From assembly GCA_028095005.1 (NCBI GenBank), contig CM051462.1, positions 238,632,973 through 238,696,972 of the forward strand: a stretch of DNA of 64,000 bases, given 5' to 3'. The notes beneath the pieces are model-generated. The model was not told the DNA's origin. It worked only from the letters and a program-made list of their open reading frames with translations, and made no database searches. Of this stretch, positions 49,180 through 59,493 are shown piece after piece (the stretch's first letter is position 1; each line of letters begins with the position of its first letter). Both the position numbers and the translations under genes were made by a program. This DNA is from Rhynchospora pubera. Lineage: Eukaryota > Streptophyta > Magnoliopsida > Poales > Cyperaceae.

Positions 49180-49620
49180 CAAGAAAGAATGTAAAACACT
49201 TCCAATTGCATCAGATTCTGTTGTCTCAACATGGTGCACGAAAAGCTTCTTTGACTTTTGGTTCCTTTTCATTTGAAACAAAATGAACGCAACTGATTAA
49301 ATTTAAAATCAAAACCAAACAAAAAATAATACTAAGAAATAAGAAACAAAACCTTTTTGTGTTGCCGATTCAGAGAGGGAGAGTGTCCCAAAATCCAGTA
49401 AGGCTTTCTTAGAAGGTCTTTCATTAATCTCAAGCCCTGAAACCAGAAAGTCGGTACATAAATAACCACAAAGAAGAAGATAAAGCATCCTTTTGATTGT
49501 TTGATAAACAAATACGGAGAATCTTACAGAATGCATCAAATCTAGCCTGGCTAAGTTTTCTCTTGACCCTTACAATTACTAGTTTTTCATTCACCAAGGA
49601 GAGCTGGAAGGCCCGTCCAT
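49180..49620 (-). pseudogene. RDM4: RDM4/DMS4 (IWR1-like) 5' exons, truncated by gypsy insertion
   Basis: Three exons on the minus strand, about 49528-49620, 49353-49436 and from about 49290 to 49180, match the N-terminus of the plant IWR1-type protein that helps assemble or import RNA polymerases II, IV and V. Recognisable stretches are NEKLVIVRVKRKLSQARFDA, WLEINERPSKKALLDFG, LSLSESATQK and SKKLFVHHVETTESDAIG. Splice sites of exons 1-2 still join WLEINERP correctly across the split Trp codon. However, the ATG at 49618-49620 is one base out of frame with the conserved exon-1 sequence, and no later exons follow: about 100 bp into the next intron the gypsy LTR begins, and beyond it lies a HYD1 relic rather than RDM4. 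A GA-rich and AAACCCTAG-bearing leader upstream (49630-49800) looks like the old 5' UTR. Confidence 0.78.
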
Positions 49621-52600
49621 TTGCACAATGACAGTGCAGATAAGAGAGAGAGAGAGGCGACGAAGAACTAGGGTTTGCTTTGATCGGCAGAGAAGATCGT
49701 GTGGAGGATCGATTTACAGAGATTTCTTCGACGAAAAAACTAGAGTTTACTCCTTTAATTCTCTCTCTCGCCTTCTCTTTTTCTGTCTAAAAGGCCGGAG
49801 AAGATGAGGTTTGATGCGTATACGAAGACCACCGTATAAACTGCATTTTTCTTTTTTTAAAAACGAAATTTGGACTGCAATATTCGGACGGTTCAGATCC
49901 AGAGCAGTCCACCTGGTCGTTTTTTTGAGCAGTCCAGAGGATCCGACTCCTATGCGTACACAATCACTTGAGCTAGAAATTCCTGGAGTGTAGAGAGAGC
50001 ACCAAAACCGAAATGTCTTCTCTTATCTCGATGGTATTCTTAGTGATCTTGTTCACCCTTTATTTTCTATTTTCCTCTCTCTCATGGCGTCGAGTGATTG
50101 ATGTGTGTTCAGTGTTCTTAAATTTATATCCTAATATACTTAAATTTCGTCGCAAGCGTATGACTATCATCTAAGTATTTTAGATCGAAGGATGATATTG
50201 GAATAATAAAGTTTAGTTTTATTCAATTGACTAGATGGAATACAATTAGGTAAGAAAGTTGTAGTTTCTACAAATTAAATTGTTTAGGTTGCAAATAAAA
50301 TAAATTCCTAAATTAACAATTCTAATTAAAAGAGGGTTTAACTATCTAATTAAGGCTTAGGGGTTTAGGTTAGTTACTTCTTCTTCAGTTTACTCCTAGT
50401 CCAGCGACTCGCCAGATGAATTAGCAACCCACTAAAACTTAGGTCGCTTGACCACTAAGTGGGTCGCTAACAGTAGCCGGCACAGACAACCCGCTGACTC
50501 CTTTAGCGACCCGCTAGGGTAAGCACATATACAACAAATATTTTGGTTTTTAAGTTCAAGTTTTCATTAATTAACTCAATTAATGTCGAAAAGATTCTAG
50601 ATTTCAAGTTTCGTTTCTTAGTCTAATTTCTACGAGTTTATACCTTTCTAACCTATGGTTTTCTAGACTTCACTATTTTTTGTTCTTGATCCTAACTTAA
50701 CCTGTCAGCTCTATCCTCATGTTATACAAAGATATGCCTAATATTCTAAGTTGTTTGGATTTAACCACCTAGCAATCAAGTGAGGCCTCAACTTAACGGG
50801 TGTAAAAAAAAATTTACTTAGATTATCACATCAAATCAATTCAAGCAATTCAAACAATGTATAAAATACAAATATATCAAATTTAAACTAATATCAAAGC
50901 ATAATATCAAAGTAAACTAAAGGTTATCTACCATAGCCCCTAATCAAGTACTACTCATTAATATACATCTCAAAATAATCAAAGGTATCTAAGTGATAAG
51001 AAAACATAAGGAAAAAAAAATCAAGATTACAACAAATGAAACCTAGATCTCCTTCTTTTTGCTCTCTACATGTGCTACCTGATTGCTCCAAACACTCAAT
51101 TGGTTTCATCCCTCTCTCTTTGTTGGAACATATGCAAAATGCAGATCTCGAGAACCAAATGTTGGTTTCAATTAGAGGGGTATATATAGTAGTCGGTCTG
51201 AACAGACATGCATGATCCTATCTGTTCAGATCCTGATCCCAACGGTCCTCTTGTCCTGCAAGGTACCCGTGAGATTGTTTAGTGATAGTGGTCCGCTTGT
51301 CTAATAAGTCTGCTTAGAATGACTCCACACATTTTCACTGACAAATATAATATGTAGTATGTTAGTTAGTTAATAGTTTTTTAATGAACACTTTTGAGAA
51401 ATTTGAAAAATAGAGTTGACAAATCTTATTTGTTTCGAAAATTTAGCCTTAATAATTTGAAATAAAGATAAATCAAAATAAGAGTTCAATAGCACTATCA
51501 TGAGTGCATGAATGAGATAAATCAAAATGAACTGATCATAGTTGAACATTGAATAAAGTTAAATGACTTGTAGGGGAAAAAATGAGGATAGGCACTTTAA
51601 AAAGTTTATTCTCTGATCTATTGTTTGTCGTTAAAATTTTCAGATTGATCTATAATTTTCCGTGTATAACAATAACAATGAAGTGCATGATGCGGAACCA
51701 GGATTCCGACATAAGGTGGGCCGATCAGCTGACCGTGGAGTAAAAAATAGCACTGTCTGTCGCGGCCGTGGAGTCTGTCGTGATGTCGCCTGCAGCCTCC
51801 TGACTCCTTACTCCCGAGCCGAGAGAGAGAGAGTAAGAGAGATGGATTTGCGTAACACAGAATGAGAATTGTCGAATTGGGAGATGGATTTAGAAATTAG
51901 GAGGAACAATTTAAAAATTAGATATTTCTTTCTGTCTCTGACAGGAATTGTGAGATGAATTTGCGTAAGAGAATGAGAATTGGTCTCTCAGTATTTACAT
52001 TGAGAGAGATAGAGCCTCTATTTAGACAACTAACTAGGTCAAATAGGTTCATTTAATTCAGCTTTAGACCTTTGACGTATGCCCAACAATAATCTCTCCA
52101 ATAAATTTTGCTACTTTAGTGTGTGCATAGCACACGCCCGCCATCCCCTCGTTCCGCCACTGGATAGGATCAACTTGTTGCAAGTTTCCATTAATTGGAA
52201 AAATTGTCAATTTGAAGAACTCGTTCTCCCAAAATTATTGCAACCAGGGATAACGCCAACAAAAAAGAAAAAACAATGCAACTTTAATTTAAAAAAAAAA
52301 ATTATGGAGCTCGTAGTCGGTAGTCTTCTCCTCTTGCTAGTTGCTTGTACAAATCACTGTAGTAAGTACTAAGTAGTAACTTACACGGATGCGTATACGT
52401 CAGCACAACGCCATACGGATACAAGTCCATATGAACCACAAAGGACCAAGACTCATAAGTTAAAGGCGAGACAAGATAAACAAGTGGGTCCCACTATGCT
52501 TCTGCAATTCAGAACGACCATTGAAGCTTGTCCATGTCACTGCCTCCGTGCCTCTCTACAGATTACATCCACCCCAAATCGACCCAACATTTGTAAAGCT

Positions 52601-52889
52601 CCACTCACGCTTTGTTCCGATTTTGTACCGTTTGATTGCCCCTCTCCTTTTCCAACTTCCTTTCAAGGAAAACTATGCACTAACTGTTCATACATCGTTT
52701 TGTCAAGAGGTGTGTACAGTGTACTGGTGAGTGGTGATGCATGCATCTTGTCTTTAGTCCGGTTTTGGTCTCCTAATTGTCACCTCAACATTTAATTGTT
52801 GTTGATTAATCTCAATCAGACGATATGTTTGTATGCTCTCCAGTTTTTTTACTTATACAAGATGTCCTACACAACTCCATATCACAATT
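49621..52889. other. intergenic with repeats
   Basis: Holds the old leader of the RDM4 relic, a MITE-like repeat (49821-49951) and, from about 50100 to 51350, a decayed dispersed repeat of unknown family. Around 51830-51995 the phrase GATGGATTTGCGTAA with GAGAATGAGAATTG is repeated imperfectly. No gene recognised; short frames at 51662-52795 lack support. Confidence 0.45.
49821..49951. mobile_element. MITE-like element with possible 7-bp flanking repeat
   Basis: ATGCGTA occurs at 49814-49820 and 49952-49958 around a non-coding body related, in inverted orientation, to 36016-36120. Terminal inverted repeats are weak, so family assignment is open. Confidence 0.45.
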
Positions 52890-52906
52890 GAAAAATTATT
52901 ATATAT

Positions 52907-53061
52907 TTTTTTTTGAAGATAAATTGGAGGTCTAAGCCACCCAACTTATTTTTAAATTAAATGTCTATGAAAGACCCTTCAGCCGGGTTTCGAACCTGCG
53001 ACCTTTCACTCAAGGAGTCAAGGTGCATTGCTCTTTGCCACTAGACCAAGAGCTGGTTCTC
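52907..53061 (-). mobile_element. tRNA-derived SINE with 17-bp target duplication
   Basis: On the minus strand the element shows a polymerase III A-box-like GGTCTAGTGGCAA (53035-53047) and a B-box GGTTCGAAACC (52986-52996), then an A-rich tail (the T run at 52906-52914 on plus). It is bracketed by GAAAAATTATTATATAT at 52890-52906 and 53062-53078, a target duplication of the length made by LINE-driven insertion. About 155 bp, non-coding. Confidence 0.88.
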
Positions 53062-53078
53062 GAAAAATTATTATATAT

Positions 53079-54502
53079 AGTTTTAATAGTGAAGATATAT
53101 AAGCAAATTTAGATTTATTAATTTGAGTGGTGCTAGCTTATCATGTACTTAGTTTATGGTGCAGGGCAAGTGGGCAACTTAATTGCACAGACAAAGGAAT
53201 GCTCCATTATAGCTAGAAATGGAGAAGCTTAAGTTTTACCCCAAAGTTTTCAATTTTGACAACGACTCTCGAGTTATGGCCTTATGGGAGAGTCACTGAT
53301 GAACACACTATGAGGACTTTGATTGTTGAATGCACGTGCATTTTATAAAATAATACTCACCTACAAGTGCCATGCACTGACTTAAAACAGCAATAATTAC
53401 ATTAAAAAAAAAGTTCAATTTTTTATTTATTAATTTGTTGTTCGATCTTCCACTGTACTTCTACTCCTATGATTTTGATAAATTAAATGTATATGATCTC
53501 TCACTCTATCTTAGTTTTTGTACGCTTACACATGCAAAATTAGGACTTCTATATCATTTTTTTGTTTTACTTCAAGAGCTTTAGAAGACTCATCCGCCAC
53601 CGATTATAACATTCGTCTACTACCAATTTATATTAAACATTACAACAAAGAACAGTTAAAAATGCTTCATATGTGGTGATTCCATGTACGTTAATTTGTT
53701 TTTAAAATGTCAATTACTCATAATTAATCTAAAATTGAATGTAAATATAAAACCGTTCATATCGAACTATTTCATTTTCTGTATGCACACATACAAACTG
53801 ATGACGTATATATGGTTTTGAATATTGCATAAAAATTTTAACAAATTAAACTGATCATACGTGGAATAATTTACTACTTAATTTTTTATGTTCTTCTTTC
53901 GCCTGGAAAAAATCGAAACATTCAGATTTTATGTATGCATGCAATTATGTGAAATATTTAGATCTTTTTAGTGACCAGCTTATTTTATAATTAAAGTTTT
54001 TTAAAATTTTATTTTAGATTAATTAATAAAAACTTAAGGTACGATGGTGGAAACATTTAAAATATTTAATTAAACCCTCCCACCACTGATTTATAAGTAA
54101 CAGCAATATTTCAAATTCAACAATATATCCTACAGTAGGATGGAAACCGACAGTGTGGCATATATGAGAAAGTGAAAAGCTTGACAACCTTTTCTTTTTA
54201 CCCTCTTTTTAAGAAAAAAAAGAGAGGTAAAAGAAATTTTCTTAACAAGACCAGACCACATATATAATAATTATAAGAAGCACATATTAATTAGCGAGTC
54301 CATTTTTCAAAGAACTGGAGACGATAGGAGCTGAAAGTTAATTTAGATATGATGCCCTCTGCAACTGACATCTTACAACCGTGCTAGTTTAGCATACCTT
54401 GGTTGAAACATATATATAAATATGAAAGCCATGCGTTCCAACTAAATTATTGAAGATGCGCATGTGAATAGGACTGTAGGAGTTGCATCGTGCATGTATT
54501 GC
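53079..54502. other. intergenic; promoter side of the SDR gene
   Basis: AT-rich, no gene seen. TCATGTACTTAGTTTATGGTG near 53137 also occurs near 1268, a short dispersed match of unknown origin. Confidence 0.4.
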
Positions 54503-55181
54503 ATGAAGGAGGTAATAAGATATTTGATGGGGTGGCCTGGCCCAAGCGGCTTTGGTTCTGCTTCCACTGCTGAACAAGTGACTCAGCATCTCTCTCTTCC
54601 TTCCAATCTTACTGCTCTAATCACTGGTACGTCTCTCTCTCTACTCCCTAGATATATTATAATATAAATAGAGGTTCAATCGTACTATATATCTTAATTA
54701 ATTTATTTCAAATTAATTTGGAAGTACAAGTTATACTTAATAATTAACAATTCAGGCCATGAACAATACATATATATATAGAGTTTTGCTATGGTGAGTT
54801 GCAACTCACCAAAGCGTCCGTGAGTCGCGTTCAAAATTCCGAAATTAAGTTCAAAACGACCGATCCAAACCGTCTAATACGATCTCCCTATTAAATTCTC
54901 CATGCAGACCAAATTTTACATTTTTTCGAAATTTTTAAGTATTTATTTCGGATTTTTAAAAACGGTTGTTTTTTAACGATTCAGAACTAATTAGATTAAT
55001 GATTTTCCAAAATTTCAAAAAAATACTTAAAAATTTCGAAAAAATATAAAATTTGGTCTGCATAAAGATTTCAATAGGAAGATTGTATTAGACGGTTTGG
55101 ATCGGTCGTTTTGAACTTAATTTCGGAATTTTAAGCGCGACTCACGAATGCTTTGGTGAGTTGCAACTCACCATAGCAAAA

Positions 55182-55225
<44 letters not shown>

Positions 55226-58200
55226 TGATTTGGGCAGCGACTAATTCTGATTCCTGGTTTTCTTAATTTTGTTACTGTTGGATCCACGTACCTGGCATCA
55301 TTCTGTTGGCGGATATATTGGAGCTTTTTATTGTATGTTTCTTATGAAAACTGGCTAGTTATAAATTGGAAAAAACTGTATAGCATGTATGTATATATAT
55401 TAATTGTTCCATACCAGCCTCTTGAGTAGTTGAGTGTGTGAATTGTGGTACTTATCAGGAAAAAAAAGAAGAAATATTAGTACATATATATATACATTAG
55501 TTATATATATATTCCTTTATTGTTATGCACAGGTGGTACATCGGGAATCGGATTCGAAACGACGAGAGTGTTAGCGAAGAGAGGAGTGAGAATCATTCTC
55601 CCTGCAAGGGATGTGAAGAGAGGAAATGAGGTCAGAGAGCGAATACTTCGACAAAGCCCGGCAGCAGAGATTTATGTGTTAGAACTAGACCTCAGCTCCT
55701 TGAGCTCCATTTTGTGCTTCTGTTCTTACTTCCTTTCTCTCGGTCTACCTCTTAACATTCTCATGTGAGTTCAGCACTATTTATATATCTTTTTTTTTTT
55801 TTTTTTTGATGAACCACCTATTTATATATCTTGCTAGGATGACTTTTATTACTTTTGTGCCTAATGTTTGTTCCTCAAGTGGATCAAACCAGATTCTTGA
55901 ATGTGACATGCATTGGACGACGGATCTTGTTTTGTTAAATAAACTTTTGACTCATTATTGCTTAGACAAACTAAACATTACTACCAAAATAAAATAGATG
56001 GGCCTAATTTATAGCTCAATCCAAACCCCACATTTATTGAATCGGCCGGAAATCGGCCCATATATGGATGGTTCCTTAGGATGCTAATGCTAGGCATATG
56101 GCGTTCTGTGCTTGGTTTTCTCAGGGATTAAAAGAAAATTTTCTGTTAAGTTTCTTTCCTAACTTTTTAATTGGATAGAAATAATGCAGGAAAGTTTAGT
56201 AGGAAGCTTCAGTTGACCGAAGACAAGTACGAGTTGACCTTTGCTACAAATTACTTGGGTATCATACTAGAGCTCTCTAATTTATTTAATTCTAACACTT
56301 GCCTAGCGTTTGCATCGTCTAAGAATAAATTAGAATTAGTTATCCGAGTAAAAAAAAATATTATTTCTAAAATAAATTATTTTGGAAGGTTAAAAGTATT
56401 ATTTCTAGCAGTCTAACATCTGAAATAAATTTTTATTTCTAGTGTATTTAGATCATTTTTTTTTAATCCGGATTAAAAATTGTTCCCATCAAATTCTTAA
56501 TCCACGTTAAGAAGATCAAGTATTGTTTAGAATTACATTTCCATGTTTTATTATTATTATTATTATTTGTATATGAAACCCGAAGGCAAACTAAAATTTT
56601 CTTAACTTTGGAAACTTATTCTTATGTAACATTTTAATGAATGATAAATGCAGGGCATTTCGTATTAACCGAGGTTCTGCTACCAAAAATGAAAGAGACA
56701 GCAAAAGAAACAGGGAGGCAGGGGAGGATAATCAATGTTTCATCAATGATACACAAATGGGCAAACAGAGAAGAATTTCATCTATATGACATGCTCAAAT
56801 CCAAAGAGTAAGCCGACTTCTCTTACATTTGGAAAATTGAATTTTTTTTCTTATTATTTAAATATTTCCTCAACTTTCTTGGCTCACTACAAGTATATTT
56901 TTTTTGGATTGTATATTTTTTCTCAACAAGACATTTGAGGTGCAATCTTCCATTCAAATTAATAAGTTTGTTCTTTGTTTGGCTTGATTAGCTACATAGA
57001 GTATGTGGTGTCTTGATGAATCTTCCTGTAATATTTTAATCAAGCTCATATATATATATATAATATTAGTTGATTGCATTATTCTGGTAAACAAGCGTTT
57101 TAAAGTAGCAAAAATTCTGAAACATCTCGTACTCTTGCAGCTACAACGCGACACGTGCTTATGCACAGTCGAAGTTGGCTAACATTTTGCATGCAAAAGA
57201 AATAGCAAAACAACTGAAGGTAATTTTGTTTTCCATATAAACTACTATAATTTCGAGATGCCCTACATATACATATTTTCTTCACCATGTATGCCTTTGA
57301 TTGATTCTGTCAGGAGAAAAGGGTGGAGATAACAATAAATGCAGTTCATCCTGGAATCGTGAAGACTGGAATTATCAGGGATCACAAAGGATTCGTAACA
57401 GGCATATCCCTCTTTAAAAAATTCGCCAAATTTAACAAACGTTATTGCGTATATATTATCAATGATTTTTCAAATCAGTACCATTGACCCCCGTTTCTCT
57501 TCAAAAAAACTAAATAAAGAAAGAGTATTGTATCTATAAATATACACTATTTGGTGGCTACAAAATTATTGCTTCAATTTTAACAATGCTAGAAGAAGGT
57601 TTAATATACAATTTTTTTACAAGAATATGTGTCACAGTTCTTTCCTAATTAAAACCCATATATTACAGTAATTTTACTACCGGTTTGGCAACAAGGATTA
57701 TCCTAGTTCCTGAAAAAGGATGTATGCTTGTATTTGACAGTTGCAAACTAATGCTAGATTACATAACTCTGTTTCTTTTTTATTTTGTTTTATGAAGCAG
57801 ATTGTATATTTTTCATTGCTTCAAGGCTTCTGAAATCAACATCTCAGGTTTGCAATGAGCTCCTTCAATCAACAGAAGGGTTTTATACAGAAAGTTACAA
57901 TACGTTCAAATAATCGATACATATATGCATTTTTTTTTTGTTTGAAATAAGTGGGTGAAAGACCCACCACTTTCCATTAAACTGAAAAGCACAACAACAT
58001 ACAAAACAAATCAATGTTTAGAATCCACAAAAGACTCGGCACTGGTATCAACCACAGTGTACCAGTGCCCCCCTTTATTATCTAATTCCCCTTGTCTCTA
58101 AAAACCTCTGAAACCTCTCAATATAAAAGTAATAACAGTAAAAAATGGGCAGCAGTACAAATCTTCTTCTAAGTAGCATAAAATACATATATGCATTTGC

Positions 58201-58435
58201 ATGTCAGGAATAATTATTGCTAGTATATGTGTTTGATTTGCAGGGAGCTGCCACCACTTGTTACGTAGCGCTTAGCCCCAAATTGGAGGGCATTTCTGGA
58301 AAGTACTTTGAAGACTGCAATGAATGCTCTTGCCGGGGTGATTATGATCGGATGGCTCGAGTGCTCTGGGAGGAGACTCATGCACTACTTCAAAGAAAAC
58401 TTCGATCTCGCATGAAGCATGGAATAATAACATAA
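54503..58435 (+). CDS. Short-chain dehydrogenase/reductase, TIC32-like
   Basis: Eight exons: 54503-54626, 55533-55764, 56179-56258, 56654-56807, 57141-57219, 57314-57401, 57801-57847 and 58244-58435 (331 aa, phases consistent). Classical SDR features: cofactor loop TGGTSGIG (41-48), NNAG (120-123), NVSS with the catalytic serine (about 176), and YAQSK (Y204, K208). The loop is followed by VLAKRGVRIILPARD, whose basic residue favours NADP(H). The N-terminus (RYLMGWPGPSGFGSASTAEQ) and C-terminal GAATTCYVALSP, GISGKYFEDCNE match the TIC32/retinol-dehydrogenase-like plant group. TIC32 itself is a chloroplast inner-envelope redox sensor, but many paralogues have unknown substrates, so function is not fixed. 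Intron 6 has a GC donor (CAG|gcatat). Introns carry a fold-back element and L1 fragments. Upstream in-frame Mets at 54464 and 54494 are less likely starts. Confidence 0.9.
54781..55184. mobile_element. fold-back MITE in SDR intron 1 (404 bp)
   Basis: The two ends are long near-perfect inverted repeats (about 54781-54955 against 55012-55184), starting GAGTTTTGCTATGGTGAG and closing with its complement. Each end contains the small palindrome GTGAGTTGCAACTCAC. The element sits in a TA-rich tract, so the target duplication is probably TA but cannot be proven. Transcribed as part of the intron, the RNA would form a hairpin of about 170 bp per arm. Confidence 0.85.
55185..55222. repeat. (TA)n microsatellite
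   Basis: A TA run of nearly 40 bp directly next to the fold-back element in the SDR intron. Confidence 0.85.
55792..55817 (-). mobile_element. 26-bp retro-insertion scar (poly-A plus 10 bp) with 15-bp target duplication
   Basis: A poly-T run followed by GATGAACCAC is bracketed by CTATTTATATATCTT at 55777-55791 and 55818-55832. Read on the minus strand it is the last few bases and A-tail of a LINE-type transcript, a very short 5'-truncated insertion in SDR intron 2. Confidence 0.75.
57931..58182 (-). mobile_element. 5'-truncated L1-type LINE 3' end in SDR intron 7
   Basis: The 14-bp sequence ATACATATATGCAT at 57917-57930 and 58183-58196 flanks 252 bp that end, on the minus strand, in a run of nine A after a small hairpin (TGGTGGGTCTTTCACCCAC). 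There are no polymerase III boxes, so a truncated LINE tail fits better than a SINE. Confidence 0.8.
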
Positions 58436-59493
58436 TTTGACGGAGATAGACAAAAAAAAAATTTGAAATTCAAAGACAAAAAATAATCATTTATTCGCTG
58501 GAAAGTATATTGTAAATAATTGGTTGTTTGATCAGGGGTTTATAGATTGCGCATTCAATTAAAGAATCAGGAAGACAATAAGGTGTGCACATGTACATGT
58601 TCTTCAAATCAATTTGCAATACTTCTATGATGTGAGTGCGGATCCGCAGGTTGGTCAGCAAGGGGGAAAAAACATAACTAGGCACAGCTGTATTTCTTTC
58701 ATTTTGTTGGGCTTTCCTTCCCGTCATCCCGTGGCCCGTGGACTTCAAATATTTGTCAATGTTAGTCCTAGCTAGGGCTGCAAACGAAATGCCATTTCAC
58801 TCTTTTTCGTTTCGTTTCGTTTCACTCTGATGAAATGGTTAACGAAACAAAATTTTGTTTCGTCCGGTTCAGCGAAACTATTAATGAAATAATGAACGAA
58901 ACAATGAAACAGTTTCGTCACTGTGGTAATCACGAAAATTATGTAAATTTTGACCGTTTTGTCATTGCGAAACGATTAACGAAATTAAAATCAGTTTTGT
59001 CGCTCAAACAAAACGGTTAAACGAGACACCCTAGTTTCGTCATCGTTTCTATCGTCTGACACCCCTAAATGTGACTATGTGAGTAGACCAATGATATCAA
59101 GTAACACTAACACCTAGCACCTAATGCTATGGAATTTATTAACTTCGTGATTTTAAGACGTTTAAGGTTTCTATATAGGAGGATTATATTTATGCCAATC
59201 TCATTAGGTGAGTTGCTGGAAGCAGTGGCTTAACAAGAAAAGAAAAGGATATCTCCAGTATTGCTAACAGGAGAGGAACTGGATCCAAACTAAAACAGTA
59301 GCCAAATTAAGTTTCTAGTCGAAGCGCACTGAAATTATTATCACTAATACATAACCTCTCATAACAATTAATTAAATTTGAGAAACAGAAACGTTTTCCT
59401 TCTATTTAAATAAATGCCTTCTCTCTGCCATCCTTTGCTCCAACCTGTACTCTCTTTCTCTTCCCAACGTAAAAAGGATCCAAAAAGAAAGAA
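58436..59493. other. intergenic; holds a hAT-like MITE and pectate-lyase promoter
   Basis: Apart from the MITE-like element at 58773-59067, no feature is recognised. The last 100 bp before 59494 should hold the 5' UTR and promoter of the next gene. Confidence 0.45.
58773..59067. mobile_element. hAT-like MITE with GTTTCG subterminal repeats, degenerate
   Basis: The left end TAGGGCTGCAAACGAA and right end TGACACCCCTA are imperfect inverted repeats. The body is packed with TTTCGTTTCG and CGAAAC motifs, as in 32816-33162. I found no matching 8-bp target duplication, so it is older or a different subfamily. Confidence 0.6.
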
